This document shows positions 11,918-22,952 of a DNA stretch of 64,000 bases, in pieces (the first letter of the stretch is position 1; every line of letters begins with the position of its first letter). The notes under the pieces were generated by a model. It was not told the DNA's origin, ran no database searches, and saw only the letters and a program-made list of their open reading frames with translations. Made by a program: the position numbers and the translations under genes. Origin of the DNA: Branchiostoma floridae (lineage: Eukaryota > Chordata > Leptocardii > Amphioxiformes > Branchiostomatidae); assembly GCF_000003815.2 (NCBI RefSeq), contig NC_049995.1:3902330-3966329 (forward strand), in the 5' to 3' direction.

Positions 11918-12143
11918 GTGGTATCTCACTGCATTTGGGGCACCGGCGCGGCACTGCGGGGTTCGTTCACTGCGGCACTGTTTTGTTATTTTCTCCAATT
12001 TTGCCTAATTCGTAAAAGTATGACGTAGAAGACAACAAAACACGCAAAAATTAAGGAAATTCGTTCTTCATTTCTGAAATTCGTTGAGTCATCTTCGAAC
12101 CCCGCAGTGCCGCACCGGTGCCCCAAGTGCAGTGAGATACCAC
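11918..12143. mobile_element. MITE with 48-bp terminal inverted repeats
   Basis: The left terminus 11918-11965 begins GTGGTATCTCACTGC, runs through GGGGCACCGG and ends CTGCGGGGTTCG. The right terminus 12096-12143 is its reverse complement with two mismatches in 48 bp. The interior is AT-rich and non-coding. The element sits between two diverged direct repeats of about 40 bp (about 11877-11916 and 12149-12190), both containing ACACAGTTAT and TTGCATTC and ending in TTAAG. This is either an old duplication split by the insertion or part of a larger repeat. Confidence 0.85.
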
Positions 12144-14087
12144 ATGGTGGGAACACAGTTATTTTGCATTCCAGCCAAACGCTATATTAAGACAGTTGAA
12201 GTAGTTGGTAATTCAGAACGCGAAAACAATTTTTGGTGATATAAACGAGTTACGCAACTGGCGTAATATTTCAGCAATATCTCCTTGGTAAATTGCTTTT
12301 ATTATGTCGTAAGAACGAAGGAAAGACGTCAATGTGAAAAGTGCAAGTGCAATGGAAGCCTGCATGAGCATCGGTGGAGAATGCAAATGTCGTGACTTGT
12401 GAACAACGACTGGTCGTGACTTGAAAATATGAACTTTCTGAAAGTCTGGACCGAATCGTGAAATGAAATGTGATAGTAGAGAAAATAAGAGTTGGACAAT
12501 AGGTTTTCTTATTAATAACACGTTTCGGTCTTTAATAGTGACATTTAGAAATCCCGAGTTCTGATGAATTTCACCAATTTTGAGACCAATTTAACAGTAA
12601 AAAGAATCACTTTAACAGTAAAGTTAATCAAGCATTGCAGTTGTCCATATGCGCCGTAGCCTTAATTTCCGTCCGTTATCAATGAGGTATAAGAAAAGAG
12701 CGCATCGAATTTTGGACTGTCCTACTGCATGAAGTATTCTTCATAGTTCAAGTCACGAAAACGTGTCTTCAGAAATTTGGCACCTCAACGTGAAACAAAG
12801 TTTTATCTCCGTACCTTTTCAATATAGCGCCTATCACGCTGCCTTGGGGGAGTTTTCTTTCTATATTTACGTTGCAATTAGTTTCCCATTTGAAAACACT
12901 CCATCGTAAGTACATGCAGTGGGTGTGTTCCAATCTTGGTACGCTTGCCATTTAAAAGCGGCGTGCTTCTTTTACAACGTCTTATGTTATCTTAGTTACC
13001 ACATAAAGCATGGCGTCCACCACGCCTTACGGAGCAATATAAGACTACCATTAAAACAGGGCCAATTTTATTACTCCTAGTGGACTATTATGAACAGCAG
13101 GCTGCCTTGGCATGGTTTGTTGAGCGCTCGTGACTGTGCATTTTTAGTGTCGATTTTCTTGCATGGAGGGAGGCGTTTTATTGGGTATTCGTGGGATTAC
13201 GTGTGTTTTCACAATGATGATTATGATACATGTCAATGTAGCGCAATTTGTTACCTGCAGACCTGTATGTTGGGTTAAGGTTTCTGAAAATGTGAGTATG
13301 GTCAGTTAACCCTTAACAGATCAAGGTATCGGCATAAGTTGTTCCTGTAGTTTATATGGCATCTTATATACATTATAAATTGCAATGGACATGGAGAGCA
13401 ATGTCCACCGTGCACCAAGCCTACACATACATGTATGGACAACTGTAATGCATTATTTTACTTCACTTTCAAGGGGTTCAAATGTGGTGTCAAGGCGACT
13501 TCTACACGCAATACTCTAGATGTAACACTGCACAACGCATTTTTCAGTTATTGCTTCGATCAATTGTTTCCGTAAACAACAAAAAAATGATATTTCGTTT
13601 AGTCTGTGTTAACTTGTCTTAGCGTGTGTCCGAACTTGTCTGAATATTGTAGAGTGACAGGAAGTGAAGTGGAAAATGGTGTAACCGGAGACTAGTAGGA
13701 TGGGAAGGTCGATTTGGCTCGGGTCCAAAGTTGTTCCTGCAGGCTGGCAGGAAAATGCATTCTATGAGACAGAATTAGCGACAAATTCATAATAATGACT
13801 ACAGCTAGAAATTAAAAAGAAAAAAATCACAAAGGTATGAGATATTCAAATTTTTTTATTCTTAACTTGAAAAGGAAACATTTATGTTTGCGATGTCTAT
13901 TTATTTTACTTGCTCACCGGAAGACATTTATCAAGATTACAGACCATAATCGTGTGATGATTGTAACCTTCTACTGGAAGTTCTAGCTAGTTGCACATGA
14001 CATTTCCGTGATCATCGGTCCCAACTGTTGATGTCACGTCAATGACGCCTGACGCTTTATGTCTTCGTCAAAGGAACTTAGTACGCT
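12144..14087. other. No gene recognised
   Basis: Apart from the right-hand flanking repeat to 12190, I see only AT-rich non-coding sequence. Short frames at 12213-12521 (-) and 13090-13278 (+) have no support beyond being open. A short direct duplication of TTTAACAGTAAA occurs near 12590-12620. Confidence 0.45.
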
Positions 14088-14475
14088 TGATATGAACATA
14101 AAAGAACTTCATGAGTATTAGACTAAAATTATTAAGAGTACTATTTCACATACTGGTAGATATGGGCATACTTTTTCATAGACTTTTCGGAGTGCCGAAT
14201 TGAATAACTAAAACGTTATTATATAATAAAGACTTCCATAAGGTATAGTTGTTGACGGCAGCCATGAGACAAAATTGCCCTGAATATAAAAGAACTTAGT
14301 GAGTACTAGAGTAGTTGGAAAATTATTAAGAGTACTTTCTCACCGACTGGTAGGCATGGACGTGATTTTTGATAGACTTCTTTTCGGTGTGCTGAATTGA
14401 ATAATCACAACGTTATTACATAATAAAGATTTCCATAGGGCATAGTTGATGACGACACATAAGAGAAGATTGCCC
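14088..14475. repeat. Tandem duplication, about 193-bp unit, two copies
   Basis: The sequence from ATGAACATAAAAGAACTT to ACAAAATTGCCC is followed at once by a second, diverged copy. Both copies contain ATTATTAAGAGTACT, ATAGACTT, AACGTTATTA and AATAAAGA, with scattered substitutions and small indels. No coding potential. Confidence 0.8.
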
Positions 14476-14701
14476 CGTAAAGTGGCAAATTATGAGGTCT
14501 GCCGATACAATTTTACGTTTTACATGTTCCTTTATTGGGTACATGTAATCAGTGTCCTTCATGGTGCTTTTCACAGGATGATATGGACTTCATGAACTTC
14601 AGTTTACTATGTATGGAGAAAGTTCTTTAACTGATAAAATTCTACTTGCATATCTCTGGTCCGATTCACACTAGCGTAAAAAAGGGGCTTCAACGATTAA
14701 T
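14476..14701. other. No gene recognised
   Basis: Spacer between the tandem duplication and the following MITE. Nothing is supported here. Confidence 0.4.
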
Positions 14702-14823
14702 CTCCAAGCAGATCCTACGATAGCATAAGATAGTATCAAAAGATGGACTAGGATTGTGCATTGGCTTCACTCCTAGGTTTGCTATACTACTTTGCCAGCC
14801 TTTGCTGTAGGATCTACTTGGAG
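14702..14823. mobile_element. Short MITE, 17-bp terminal repeats
   Basis: CTCCAAGCAGATCCTAC at 14702-14718 pairs with its inverse at 14807-14823 with one mismatch. Total length is 122 bp. It is non-coding and its target site is not clear. Confidence 0.75.
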
Positions 14824-15009
14824 AGTATCCTACGATACCCATCGTGCGACTGCTGTCATACGACAGTTATTATCCTGCCGTGGCTCTCATGTGAACTTTT
14901 GATAAAGATCGCAGAAAAACGATAACTTCGGTACTGCAGATGATATTGCTACTGTTTCAGACCCACAATATATATCGTAGTACAGGTCAGGTAGCTCTTG
15001 GGAATCTAC

Positions 15010-15039
15010 CTAGCACCAAGGACGTTAACGTCCTTGCTA
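15010..15039. repeat. Near-perfect palindrome
   Basis: AAGGACGTTAACGTCCTT at 15018-15035 is a perfect 18-bp palindrome. It is extended on both sides by CTAGC-type sequence with an offset of two bases. It could form a cruciform, or it may be the collapsed ends of a transposon. Confidence 0.75.
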
Positions 15040-15842
15040 GCACACACTCCGCACCTTACATTTTCTTTGCAAAACAACGTGCCAAACATTTGTTCTATTT
15101 AACGTTATACAAAAATGAAGTAGTTTTCCTTCAGGCCTACTTATTCAATTTAAGTCTCTACTGAAAGCAGTTATTTCTGAGAACAATTTCAATTCTTTAA
15201 GGAATGGCTTTTTGTCTTCTGGGTAGAATACTCCAGGGAGTGGGCGAAAGTGCTGTAAGATCCCTTCCGGGCATACTGTAGCCAAGGAGGCGGGCTTGTT
15301 GGTCTGCTGTCGTCTGGCAACTAAGTTAACACAAACTTAGTGTAATCCGTACAGCAGACAACAAGGCGAAGCCTAGGTAGCCAGTGGTCTTTTGAAAATA
15401 CACAGTAAGTGCGTTGACATTTGGGGAACTACTTCAGTCTATGCAGGAATATTATGTCTAGAGCCTTTGAGAGGGTGTTGAGGATATGTAAATATATTGC
15501 GGACGTTCTTTTAGCGCCTGGTGAATGCCAGAATGGGGCAGAACTCATTTTATTCCTTTTGTCAGTTTTCCAGACACTTCAAACATGTACACACATACAA
15601 GTAATGTTACATGGATTTGAAAGAAACTTACTGAAGTTCTCAACTCAGTAAATGTAAGAAACAAACACAACAAAATGTGTAGTGACAAAACGTTTTGACT
15701 CACGTGCCCTTCAAATCACGTGGTTGCAAGTTGTCGGCCATGTTGGAAATCTTGCAAAGCATGATGGTAGTTCTTTGTAACTTATTTTTCAAGTACTTTC
15801 ATTTGGCGCACTATTTCTGATGAATTGTCATATCGGGTTGGC
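15040..15842. other. No gene; one short inverted repeat
   Basis: GTCTGCTGT (15302-15310) is matched inverted by ACAGCAGAC (15351-15359). An inner pair CTAAGTT / AACTTAG lies at 15321-15327 and 15334-15340, giving a 58-bp stem-loop. The plus-strand frame 15421-15651 has no recognisable content. Confidence 0.5.
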
Positions 15843-16054
15843 TACTGTAAATGCAGAAATTTTCGCGGTGGATTTATGTTCGCGGTTTTCGCGGCGACCA
15901 CTTAACCGCGAAATTAAATCCACCGCGAACATTTTTCTATTAAGGTATTAGACTGCAGTAGATGGTGTTACCGCGAAATTAAATACGCTGCGAAAAGTCA
16001 TTTTTCCCGCTACCGCGAAATTAAATCCCCGCGAACTTAAATGCATTTACAGTA
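15843..16054. mobile_element. MITE with TACTGTAAATGCA termini
   Basis: The ends TACTGTAAATGCA (15843) and TGCATTTACAGTA (16054) are perfect 13-bp inverted repeats. The interior repeats the block CCGCGAAATTAAAT three times and its inverse, so the element is built of short direct and inverted copies. It is non-coding, 212 bp. Confidence 0.85.
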
Positions 16055-16097
16055 TCCCTTTTCTGACAACTGTTGTTGTGTCTTGTATATCTGTTAT

Positions 16098-16184
16098 CAC
16101 ACACACACACACACCAAAACACACATACACACCCAAAGACACATGCACACCAAAACAATACCTCCATTTTTCATGGAGGTAACA
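16098..16184 (+). mobile_element. CA microsatellite plus terminal hairpin (Helitron-like 3' end)
   Basis: A CA-rich tract from 16098 leads into CCAAAACAATACCTCC. A perfect 8-bp stem follows, TACCTCCA at 16159-16166 paired with TGGAGGTA at 16174-16181, then AACAAGG. The same hairpin with nearly the same lead-in recurs in the array at 46255-47196 and at 49774-49806. A microsatellite next to a 3' hairpin is typical of Helentron-associated and pearl-type short elements of invertebrates. Assignment to that class is inference. Confidence 0.55.
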
Positions 16185-18377
16185 AGGAGTAAGTACAAAT
16201 GCAGTTCTTGAAACATCACCTGTTTATTGGAAGGCTTTGAAGGCACTTGCCACAAACAAAAACAATATCAGAATCAAACATTGTGATGTGGTAACCAAAC
16301 AAACAATACAGTATACAGTACTTTGAATAGTGTTTTCATGTAAACTGTAATACATGAATGCATATGTGTTGCAAAGATGGTGTGCTTTGGAATTATGTGC
16401 GTTTTGCTCTTTTGCTGTATCTTGGATACTGCACAAGAATGCTAAAACCAAAGAATAAAGTTCCCGATAAACACATTTCCAAGACATAGCCTGCATAAGA
16501 TTGGGTTTATCAGTTCCATACAACACAAGAAAACTATGGTATTGTAATGAACCTAAAAGCCAAACAAAGAAAATAGAAGGTAAACAAATTTTATAGCAAC
16601 TGCAGCAAATGTAGGCTCTGAAGCCTAAATGTAATATTTTGCAGATTTAATTGCAGGAGGAACTTAAGAAAAAAATCAGCTCTTCTAGTCTCTGAGACTT
16701 AACCATGCAATGTTGTTGTTATTATTGACAAAATGTCAACTACACGAATTTTAAGTAAAAGGAATGGAATCTGAAGAACATTACCAAAAATATTGGAAGG
16801 GAGTAAAAGCAATAAAATTTGTGGGCATTCCAATACAATCTTAAAAACGTCAAATCTGCACAAGCAGTACAGTAATAAGTTGCTGCTGCTGTGAAAATAC
16901 ATGAAGTAACATTACCATTCCAGTAAACTGCACCCAATTAGTCCAAATATGTAACATGCATTGGCATAATACCGGTAGTAAGACTTATACCGGTAGATTA
17001 AAAATACTGGAACTTAAAGAGATCTACACATGCAACAATAGTTATTTCTCAGCTGTGCACACTTCAGACATCTAGGTGTCCAATACATCATTTACAAAGC
17101 ATCGATAACAATGCATTCGAAGACAACAAGGCCAATAGTTTTCAGTATCTTTTTCGGGGTAGGCAGCTCGTCGTGGGACGAACACACTGTCACATTCATT
17201 GCCAAATTACTGAGATCATAATTACACATGCTCACGGCACAAGACGAACATGATTCAACAACAATCTTAAATTTCTGTTGGTGACCTACAACTCATGTAA
17301 AAGTGTGAAGAACCGTTGCATAATAGCCCGGATCTACGACTGAATGGGCAGAATTGAACGTACGCAGCCATTTTCCCGCCATTTTTATATCTACGCTAGC
17401 AGTGAAGTGTTACGTCATAGCGGTTGTGACGGACAGGAGTTAAATGAAAATTCTTGACAGTATACGTCCGTTTTCTCATGACATTTTGTATGCTCATGCA
17501 GGTTTATGTTTTATGCATTTACTGACAGAAAAGGAAGGAACATCAGAGGCTGTATAAATGTACATAGCGGCAGTTAATTGTGCCGTGTTTCTTCCTACCG
17601 GTATTTTTTACCCCCTCCCAACCACGCGCCCGTTCGCCGTGTAATTCCGCGGCGTGTTACAATTACAATATTACGCTTTTAGCAGGACAAGAGTGGCAGA
17701 AAAGTTACACAGAAGAAGTGGCAAGGGTAACCTATAACAGCAACATGTAACTGGAGAAAATGATGCGTTGACAATTTGTCAAATCAGTATGGCTAGAGAA
17801 ATCGTCGTAAACGTACCGGTATTATGATAATAGATGTTAAAGCATTAAATTCATTCACTAAAAGTCCATTATTGTAAGTGTTGCTGTAGATTGCTGGAAA
17901 ACTGACATTAATGACTGCTGTTCAAAACAATAAAATTAAAAAGACTTCTAACATTACCACATCATTGTGCCATAAATCCTTAACAACCATATTTAAGCCA
18001 TCATATAAAATGCATATGTGAACGACAAAGAATATGGACCCATAACCAATCGAAAACAGAATATTTCATATTCAACAATGAAGCTTCTTCATTTCCATAA
18101 TACATAATAAAAGACACTTTGACAATTCAGTTAAACTTTGAACAAGCAAGATTCACCTAAAATATTAACTCTTCTTGAACGACAGATTTCAGATACCATA
18201 AAAGCATAATTTCTTTTAACAATGCCAATGCACAGCACAAGTCATGACTCAATGCATCATGGGATACCCTCATTTGCATTGCTGCCCTCTCATTGGCTAC
18301 AGCAGCTGGCTAGCAGCTTATAAAATAAATACTCTTTTTAGAAAGCTAAATATAATCTTTTAGAAATCCTTTGTACA
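16185..18377 (-). other. Probable 3' untranslated region or flank of the acyltransferase gene
   Basis: No coding exon is seen here. On the minus strand the first clear AATAAA polyadenylation signal downstream of the stop codon reads CCAATAAACAGG near 16220, so a 3' untranslated region of up to about 2.1 kb is possible. No nearer canonical signal was found. A GC-rich patch with two GCCATTTT-type blocks lies at about 17330-17460. ATTTGCAT, an octamer motif, occurs near 18273. The extent of the transcript is not certain. Confidence 0.35.
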
Positions 18378-20975
18378 TCATAGCATCCCTACTTCTCTTG
18401 TGGCAAATGCTAGAAGCATGGCCAAGCACACCAGTATGGTTAGAACAGTCACTTTTTTCAGGACAACTTTCAAGTCCTTTGGAAGAAGATATGCACTGAA
18501 TTCTGTTGTGAGATGGAACAGGATGTATGATATCATCATGTAGATGATTGTAGCAACCACAAAGTTCATAAGAGGGTAGTCTGGAATGTAAACGATAAGC
18601 TGTCTTGCGTTGTCCTGCATGTAGACATGAAGTTGTGAGATGTAGGTCTCTAACGTGATTTTTCCAAGCCAAGCGAACAAGTCCAGGTGATAGGATCTCA
18701 TCAGAGGGAAAAGGTTCCTGAAGAAGATATACGATAGGATGGGGATCCACGATGTGTATGGATGGATGGCGTTGTAATCAAACTTTTCTTTTGACGCGAT
18801 CGACGTATGCCAGATCACCGCCGCTACAAGGAAAACAGTACTAAGCACGAACTTGATCATCACGGCCAATCTCTGCTCGTTTGGGTCGGCAAACTTCTTC
18901 TCTAGATACTTGAGAAGTTTTTCGTAGTTCGGGTAGTTGTAGGCGCAGAGCATCCCTATGAGAGTCGCATGGTGGTCGAGTCCTGCTCGGAACATCCACT
19001 CGTGCATGCCTCCCTTGTAACCCAGGATGAACCTGAACAGAGTGAACAGCGTTTCCCCGACGTGAGGTACGTCGAAGATGACTGTGTTACAGACGAAGTA
19101 GACGAGGAATTTTGCCGCCATTTTCCAGCGGTGCTGGTTCCATGAGGACAGGACGCGCATGAATGCGTAGACAGACAGGAACCAGTAGGTGTGCATGGCG
19201 CAGATGTAGTACAGCATGTACTCATTGTTGGTGACCACACAGACACACACCACCAGGAAGTTGAGACGGAACAGCATCTTCAGTAGCCTCCAGAGGGAAT
19301 AATCCTTCCGCACCCAGAAGAACGAGAAATTACCTGGAAAATAGAGATTCAAAAATGACAAATTGCTCGCGGTTTGCTATCGTATATCATCAACAGACAA
19401 GTAAGACACATCAACAGACACAATATATGAAGTACTAGAAGTAATAGAATGTTCATTGTAGGAATACCAAAAGTTTTATTACAATTTTTATCATAGATAT
19501 TAATTTTCTTTTCGCACAACCCTTCAATAAAAAGAGAGTAAACGGTGTCTTTCCATAACACTGCATCATTTTCTTACAGAAATAGTTCAGAAAATATGGT
19601 GATACCAGAAGTATACAAAATAATTTCTCGACCGTGAGCATTGATGGCTGTCTTGTCCTTGTATTATCATTCTTCACAGAATACTGTAGACTAAGTCTTT
19701 GGAAGTGCTTTGGTGCATCTAAACTTACCGAATCCTGTCATCCAAACGTAGCAGGCGATGAAGACCCTGATGTAGTTGTAAGTCTCCTTGGCTGCGTAGT
19801 AGTGGTACCACACAAACATGACCTGCATCCAGCCCTTCCACTCCTCTGTCTGGTCCCTATAGAACAACAAGTGCAGTTTAGAATCTCTTCAAATACCTCT
19901 ATCAACATGTTTCGGGCTGTCTAGGCATTCGTACAACTTCTATGAAAAACACACAAAGTACACTGCAAAACAAGTATATATATATATATCTTACACTTAC
20001 ACTTTTTGTTCAACCAACCAACAGTGCACTATGCTTTTCATAAGCTTTGCTCCAGTCCTTTTTGGATAGCGCTTCATGTGTTTTCTTAAATTGATAACAG
20101 TCTATGTTTTCAAACAGTGCTTTATGCTGTTATCATAAAATAAATACAAATGCTTCTGTACCAAGGTATATCATGAAAAGAGGCCAAAATATAGAACAAC
20201 CAGTCGCTCACAAACGGTGACAGTTGAAGAATACAGAAACAGGTTTGCTGAGCTTTGAAAAGTATCTAAATGAATGATATCTTCAGACATCTCACCTGTT
20301 GAGAACTGAGCTAGTGCAGGGTTTGAGGGTGAAACCTCCGGCCACAGCAAACAGAAGGAAACACAGGAACAAGAACAGGTCCCTCGAGTACGTCCGTTCC
20401 CGTCTGGGGAAGATGTGGTCGTAATCACACAGGTAGAAGTACAACAGAATTCCTCCAAACACGACAAGATACTTCAGTAGGTCGTCCAACTTTGGCGGAG
20501 GCTTGACTTTTGAGAACGTTTTCGTTGCCGGTTCGCTACCTTCCTTCGCTGCTTGAGAAGTAACGTCGACTTCTTTGACGGCAATCACTTCTTTCCCGTC
20601 TTCACTGCTATTGGCCTGCTTGTCGTTTAAGCTTTCTACTACAACAGTGATTAACTCGGGTGTTGTCGTGACATTGCCATCCGATACTTTGACCTCTACG
20701 AAGCTTTCCTGCTCATTTTCTGTGATACCATCCGTAGCAGGAAAGAACCAAGTCCGGCTGTTATACAACAGTCTGACGATTGCGATGATTATTGCTGTAA
20801 TCCATAGGTAGAAGAATGCGAGCTGTATTAGCGTGGGTTTGAGGGTGTCGACAGACGCGACCGTTGGGTCCGGCAGGAGACCCATGCGCTCGTGGAGGAT
20901 GCTGAGGGCGGTCTCCTGGGACGCCTCCCGTGGCGTCCGGTGCCCTCTGACCTGGAACTTGGAGTAGAAGTTCAT
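18378..20975 (-). CDS. CASD1: Cas1p/CASD1/RWA-type O-acetyltransferase, multi-pass membrane protein
   Basis: Three minus-strand exons: 20975-20296, 19856-19729 and 19333-18378, joined by introns with GTGAGA/TATAG and GTAAGT/CCAG borders and matching phases, giving 587 residues. The family moves acetyl groups from acetyl-CoA onto glycans in the Golgi (sialic acid in vertebrates, wall polysaccharides in plants, capsule in fungi). Visible motifs: [10 protein letters not shown] (230-239), [11 protein letters not shown] (244-254), YVWMTGFGN (263-271), FRLNF (291-295), [10 protein letters not shown] (309-318), [10 protein letters not shown] (380-389), HPYTSWIP (460-467), and [15 protein letters not shown] (491-505). 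About ten to twelve hydrophobic segments start at residue 48. A hydrophilic linker at about 80-160 carries two N-glycosylation sequons. Residues 11-27 resemble the C-terminal end of the luminal SGNH domain of CASD1, but that domain is otherwise absent. The length is near that of plant RWA proteins (about 570) and well below human CASD1 (797). H390 replaces the usual Arg of LDR. The native acceptor is not known. Confidence 0.92.
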
Positions 20976-21074
20976 GGCGTAGGCTGATCACAGCAGAAGA
21001 GGAACTCTTGACGTAGTCAGCTCATCTACTGTAGCACACATTCTGTAGTCACCTGGAGTTCATCAGGCATGGGT
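20976..21074 (-). other. CASD1: 5' leader and candidate splice acceptors of the acyltransferase gene
   Basis: Two acceptors precede the first ATG. A very strong one, TTTGTTTCCATTTCAG, would start an exon at 21074. A second, CTTCTGCTGTGATCAG, would start it at 20983. If the first is used unspliced, an in-frame TGA 15 bases before the ATG closes the reading frame, and the ATG at 20975 (G at -3) is the start. If the second is used, the frame stays open to the splice site, so upstream coding exons cannot be excluded. A short upstream frame begins at the ATG at about 21070. Confidence 0.55.
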
Positions 21075-22468
21075 CTGAAATGGAAACAAAAACCATAAGT
21101 TATGATATTCCATGGAAAATATACTATACAAGAATGCCACCATAAAGATACCAATAAAATATAATATGTTCTGACATCCCTACGTTACAATATCCCCTCC
21201 CTAACCTAACCATAACATATACATGTAGGGGTGTTGGAGCTGGGAACATAGGGGCATCAGACAATATCAGTATCACAATATAGGGCATAGGGCTATCCTA
21301 AACACATATATTAACAGTGGAGATCATAAAGCCCTGTAATAATCCTAAAATTAATCAAGCAAAACATACTAGTACAAATGTATCTTGTTTAATTTCCTAC
21401 AAAAGAATGCTCTCCAATACACTCTAAGAGTCTTCACACGGACATTTTAGTATATCAACCCGTTTTAGCAAGCATGTGTACAGTCAAATGAACACACACC
21501 ACAGCCTTTGTTTACCCAGTCTCTATCCCCATCAGTAGCATTCACTGCTCTATCAGGCTGTATTCATGACATGTAGATGGGATGAGTCACTCCTGTCCAC
21601 ACTGCTAACCCATCTAATTTACTCCCGCCCCTGTCCCAAGGGACCCAACCCCCTGCAGTCCTGTTATGCAGAACCATACCATCCTCCTGGCTTCGCTAAC
21701 GATTTCCGTTACGTCGAAAACCCTTTCGTGAGATCCTGGTGATAATGATGGTGTGACGGGACTTCCTTACACAGTTTTGCCATGGAAATAAGACATTAGC
21801 GGGTTAATTTGTATTTTGTGTGGGTCGAGATGGAAGCGACGCTGCATCGATTGTGTGATTAGGAGAGTCTGCTGCTTATCATGTCGTGTTAATGGTACAG
21901 ATCGGTTGATCACTTGGCGTAATTGAGCTGGAATTTCGGACGTGTTGGATCGCAAAGGAAAGAACTTTGATCATGTACTTTATCTTTAGAGATGGGATCC
22001 TTGAACCATGCTTTTTTGGTGTTGTTGTTTTCAATTACCCCAATCTTTCTACGGTTAACTATCTGGTCTCCTTTTGAAAGCATATTGACTTTGAGCTTAG
22101 AACAGAAAAAGAGCTTAGAACAGAAAACTACTCTCATATACATCAAGTCTACCAGCGTCACTGTCAATTCAGAAAGTGTCAGTGGTGAATCTTTAATTTA
22201 GACTACTACCTTGTGACTTAACTGATCCATTGTAAATATGACAATTTGTTTGGCCTTTGGCATCAAATGGAGAATTTTTAGATATACCATACTGTTTGTT
22301 GCAAGAAAATGAAAAAAATTTTCTCAAAATCCAAGATCTACCTAGATTTCAAAAGTGTGATTCTTTAAAATGACTTATTAGACCACTGCCAACAAATATT
22401 ACTTAGCATGTATGATCCCTCATTAATAAACAAAAGTTCACTATCTCCAGAAAAAATGAAACCAAATA
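21075..22468 (-). promoter_or_regulatory. Upstream region of the acyltransferase gene, possible promoter
   Basis: No coding exon was recognised. A GC-richer stretch at about 21620-21740 contains, on the minus strand, a GC-box sequence (GGGGCGGGAG) and several CpG pairs, and could hold the transcription start. The rest is AT-rich. This is inference only. No TATA box at a convincing distance was found. Confidence 0.25.
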
Positions 22469-22952
22469 CAGTCAAACCTGCCCAAGACGACCACCCGGAG
22501 GACCGGAAAAAACGGTCGATTTGGACAGGTGGTCGCTGAGAAGAGTATCAACTCAAAACATGCCCGATGCAAAGTATAAATGGTTTCTGTTGTGACTAAT
22601 GGCAAATAGCAAGCACACTGCACGCACGCAAAGAAGCGAGGTCTTTAATGTCAAATACAACACGCACACTGTAAACTGTAAATTTAACCCCAAAATCCGA
22701 CGCAAACTGGCCGATTTCGGCACAAAATCGCGCCAGTTATCATCAAAAATCGATGAAAACCTCAATTTTGAACATGATGCGGTCGTTATGGGTCCCAATT
22801 TGGGCCGGTCGCGGTCGTGTTGGCCAGGTGGTCGTTGAGAAAAGGTCGCTTAATGCTTACGTCAATGGGAAAATAAATCGGGACCGAGCAAAAGCGGTCG
22901 AAATGGCCAGGTGGTCGCTGAGAAGAGGTGGTCGCTCGGGCAGGTTTGACTG
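22469..22952. mobile_element. MITE, CAGTCAAACCTG termini, TA target site
   Basis: The ends CAGTCAAACCTGCCC (22469) and its inverse (22952) are flanked by TA on both sides, as in Tc1/mariner-type insertions. The interior is made of repeated GGTCGCT and GACCACC blocks. A second copy in opposite orientation lies at 58032-58474 and a shorter relative at 47769-47945. The plus-strand frames 22599-22838 and 22753-22989 are shadows that reappear in the other copy. Confidence 0.88.

Noticed and set aside
18346-18750. Open frame overlapping the last exon of the acyltransferase in another frame
   Set aside because: Shadow of the real coding frame, which has family motifs throughout.
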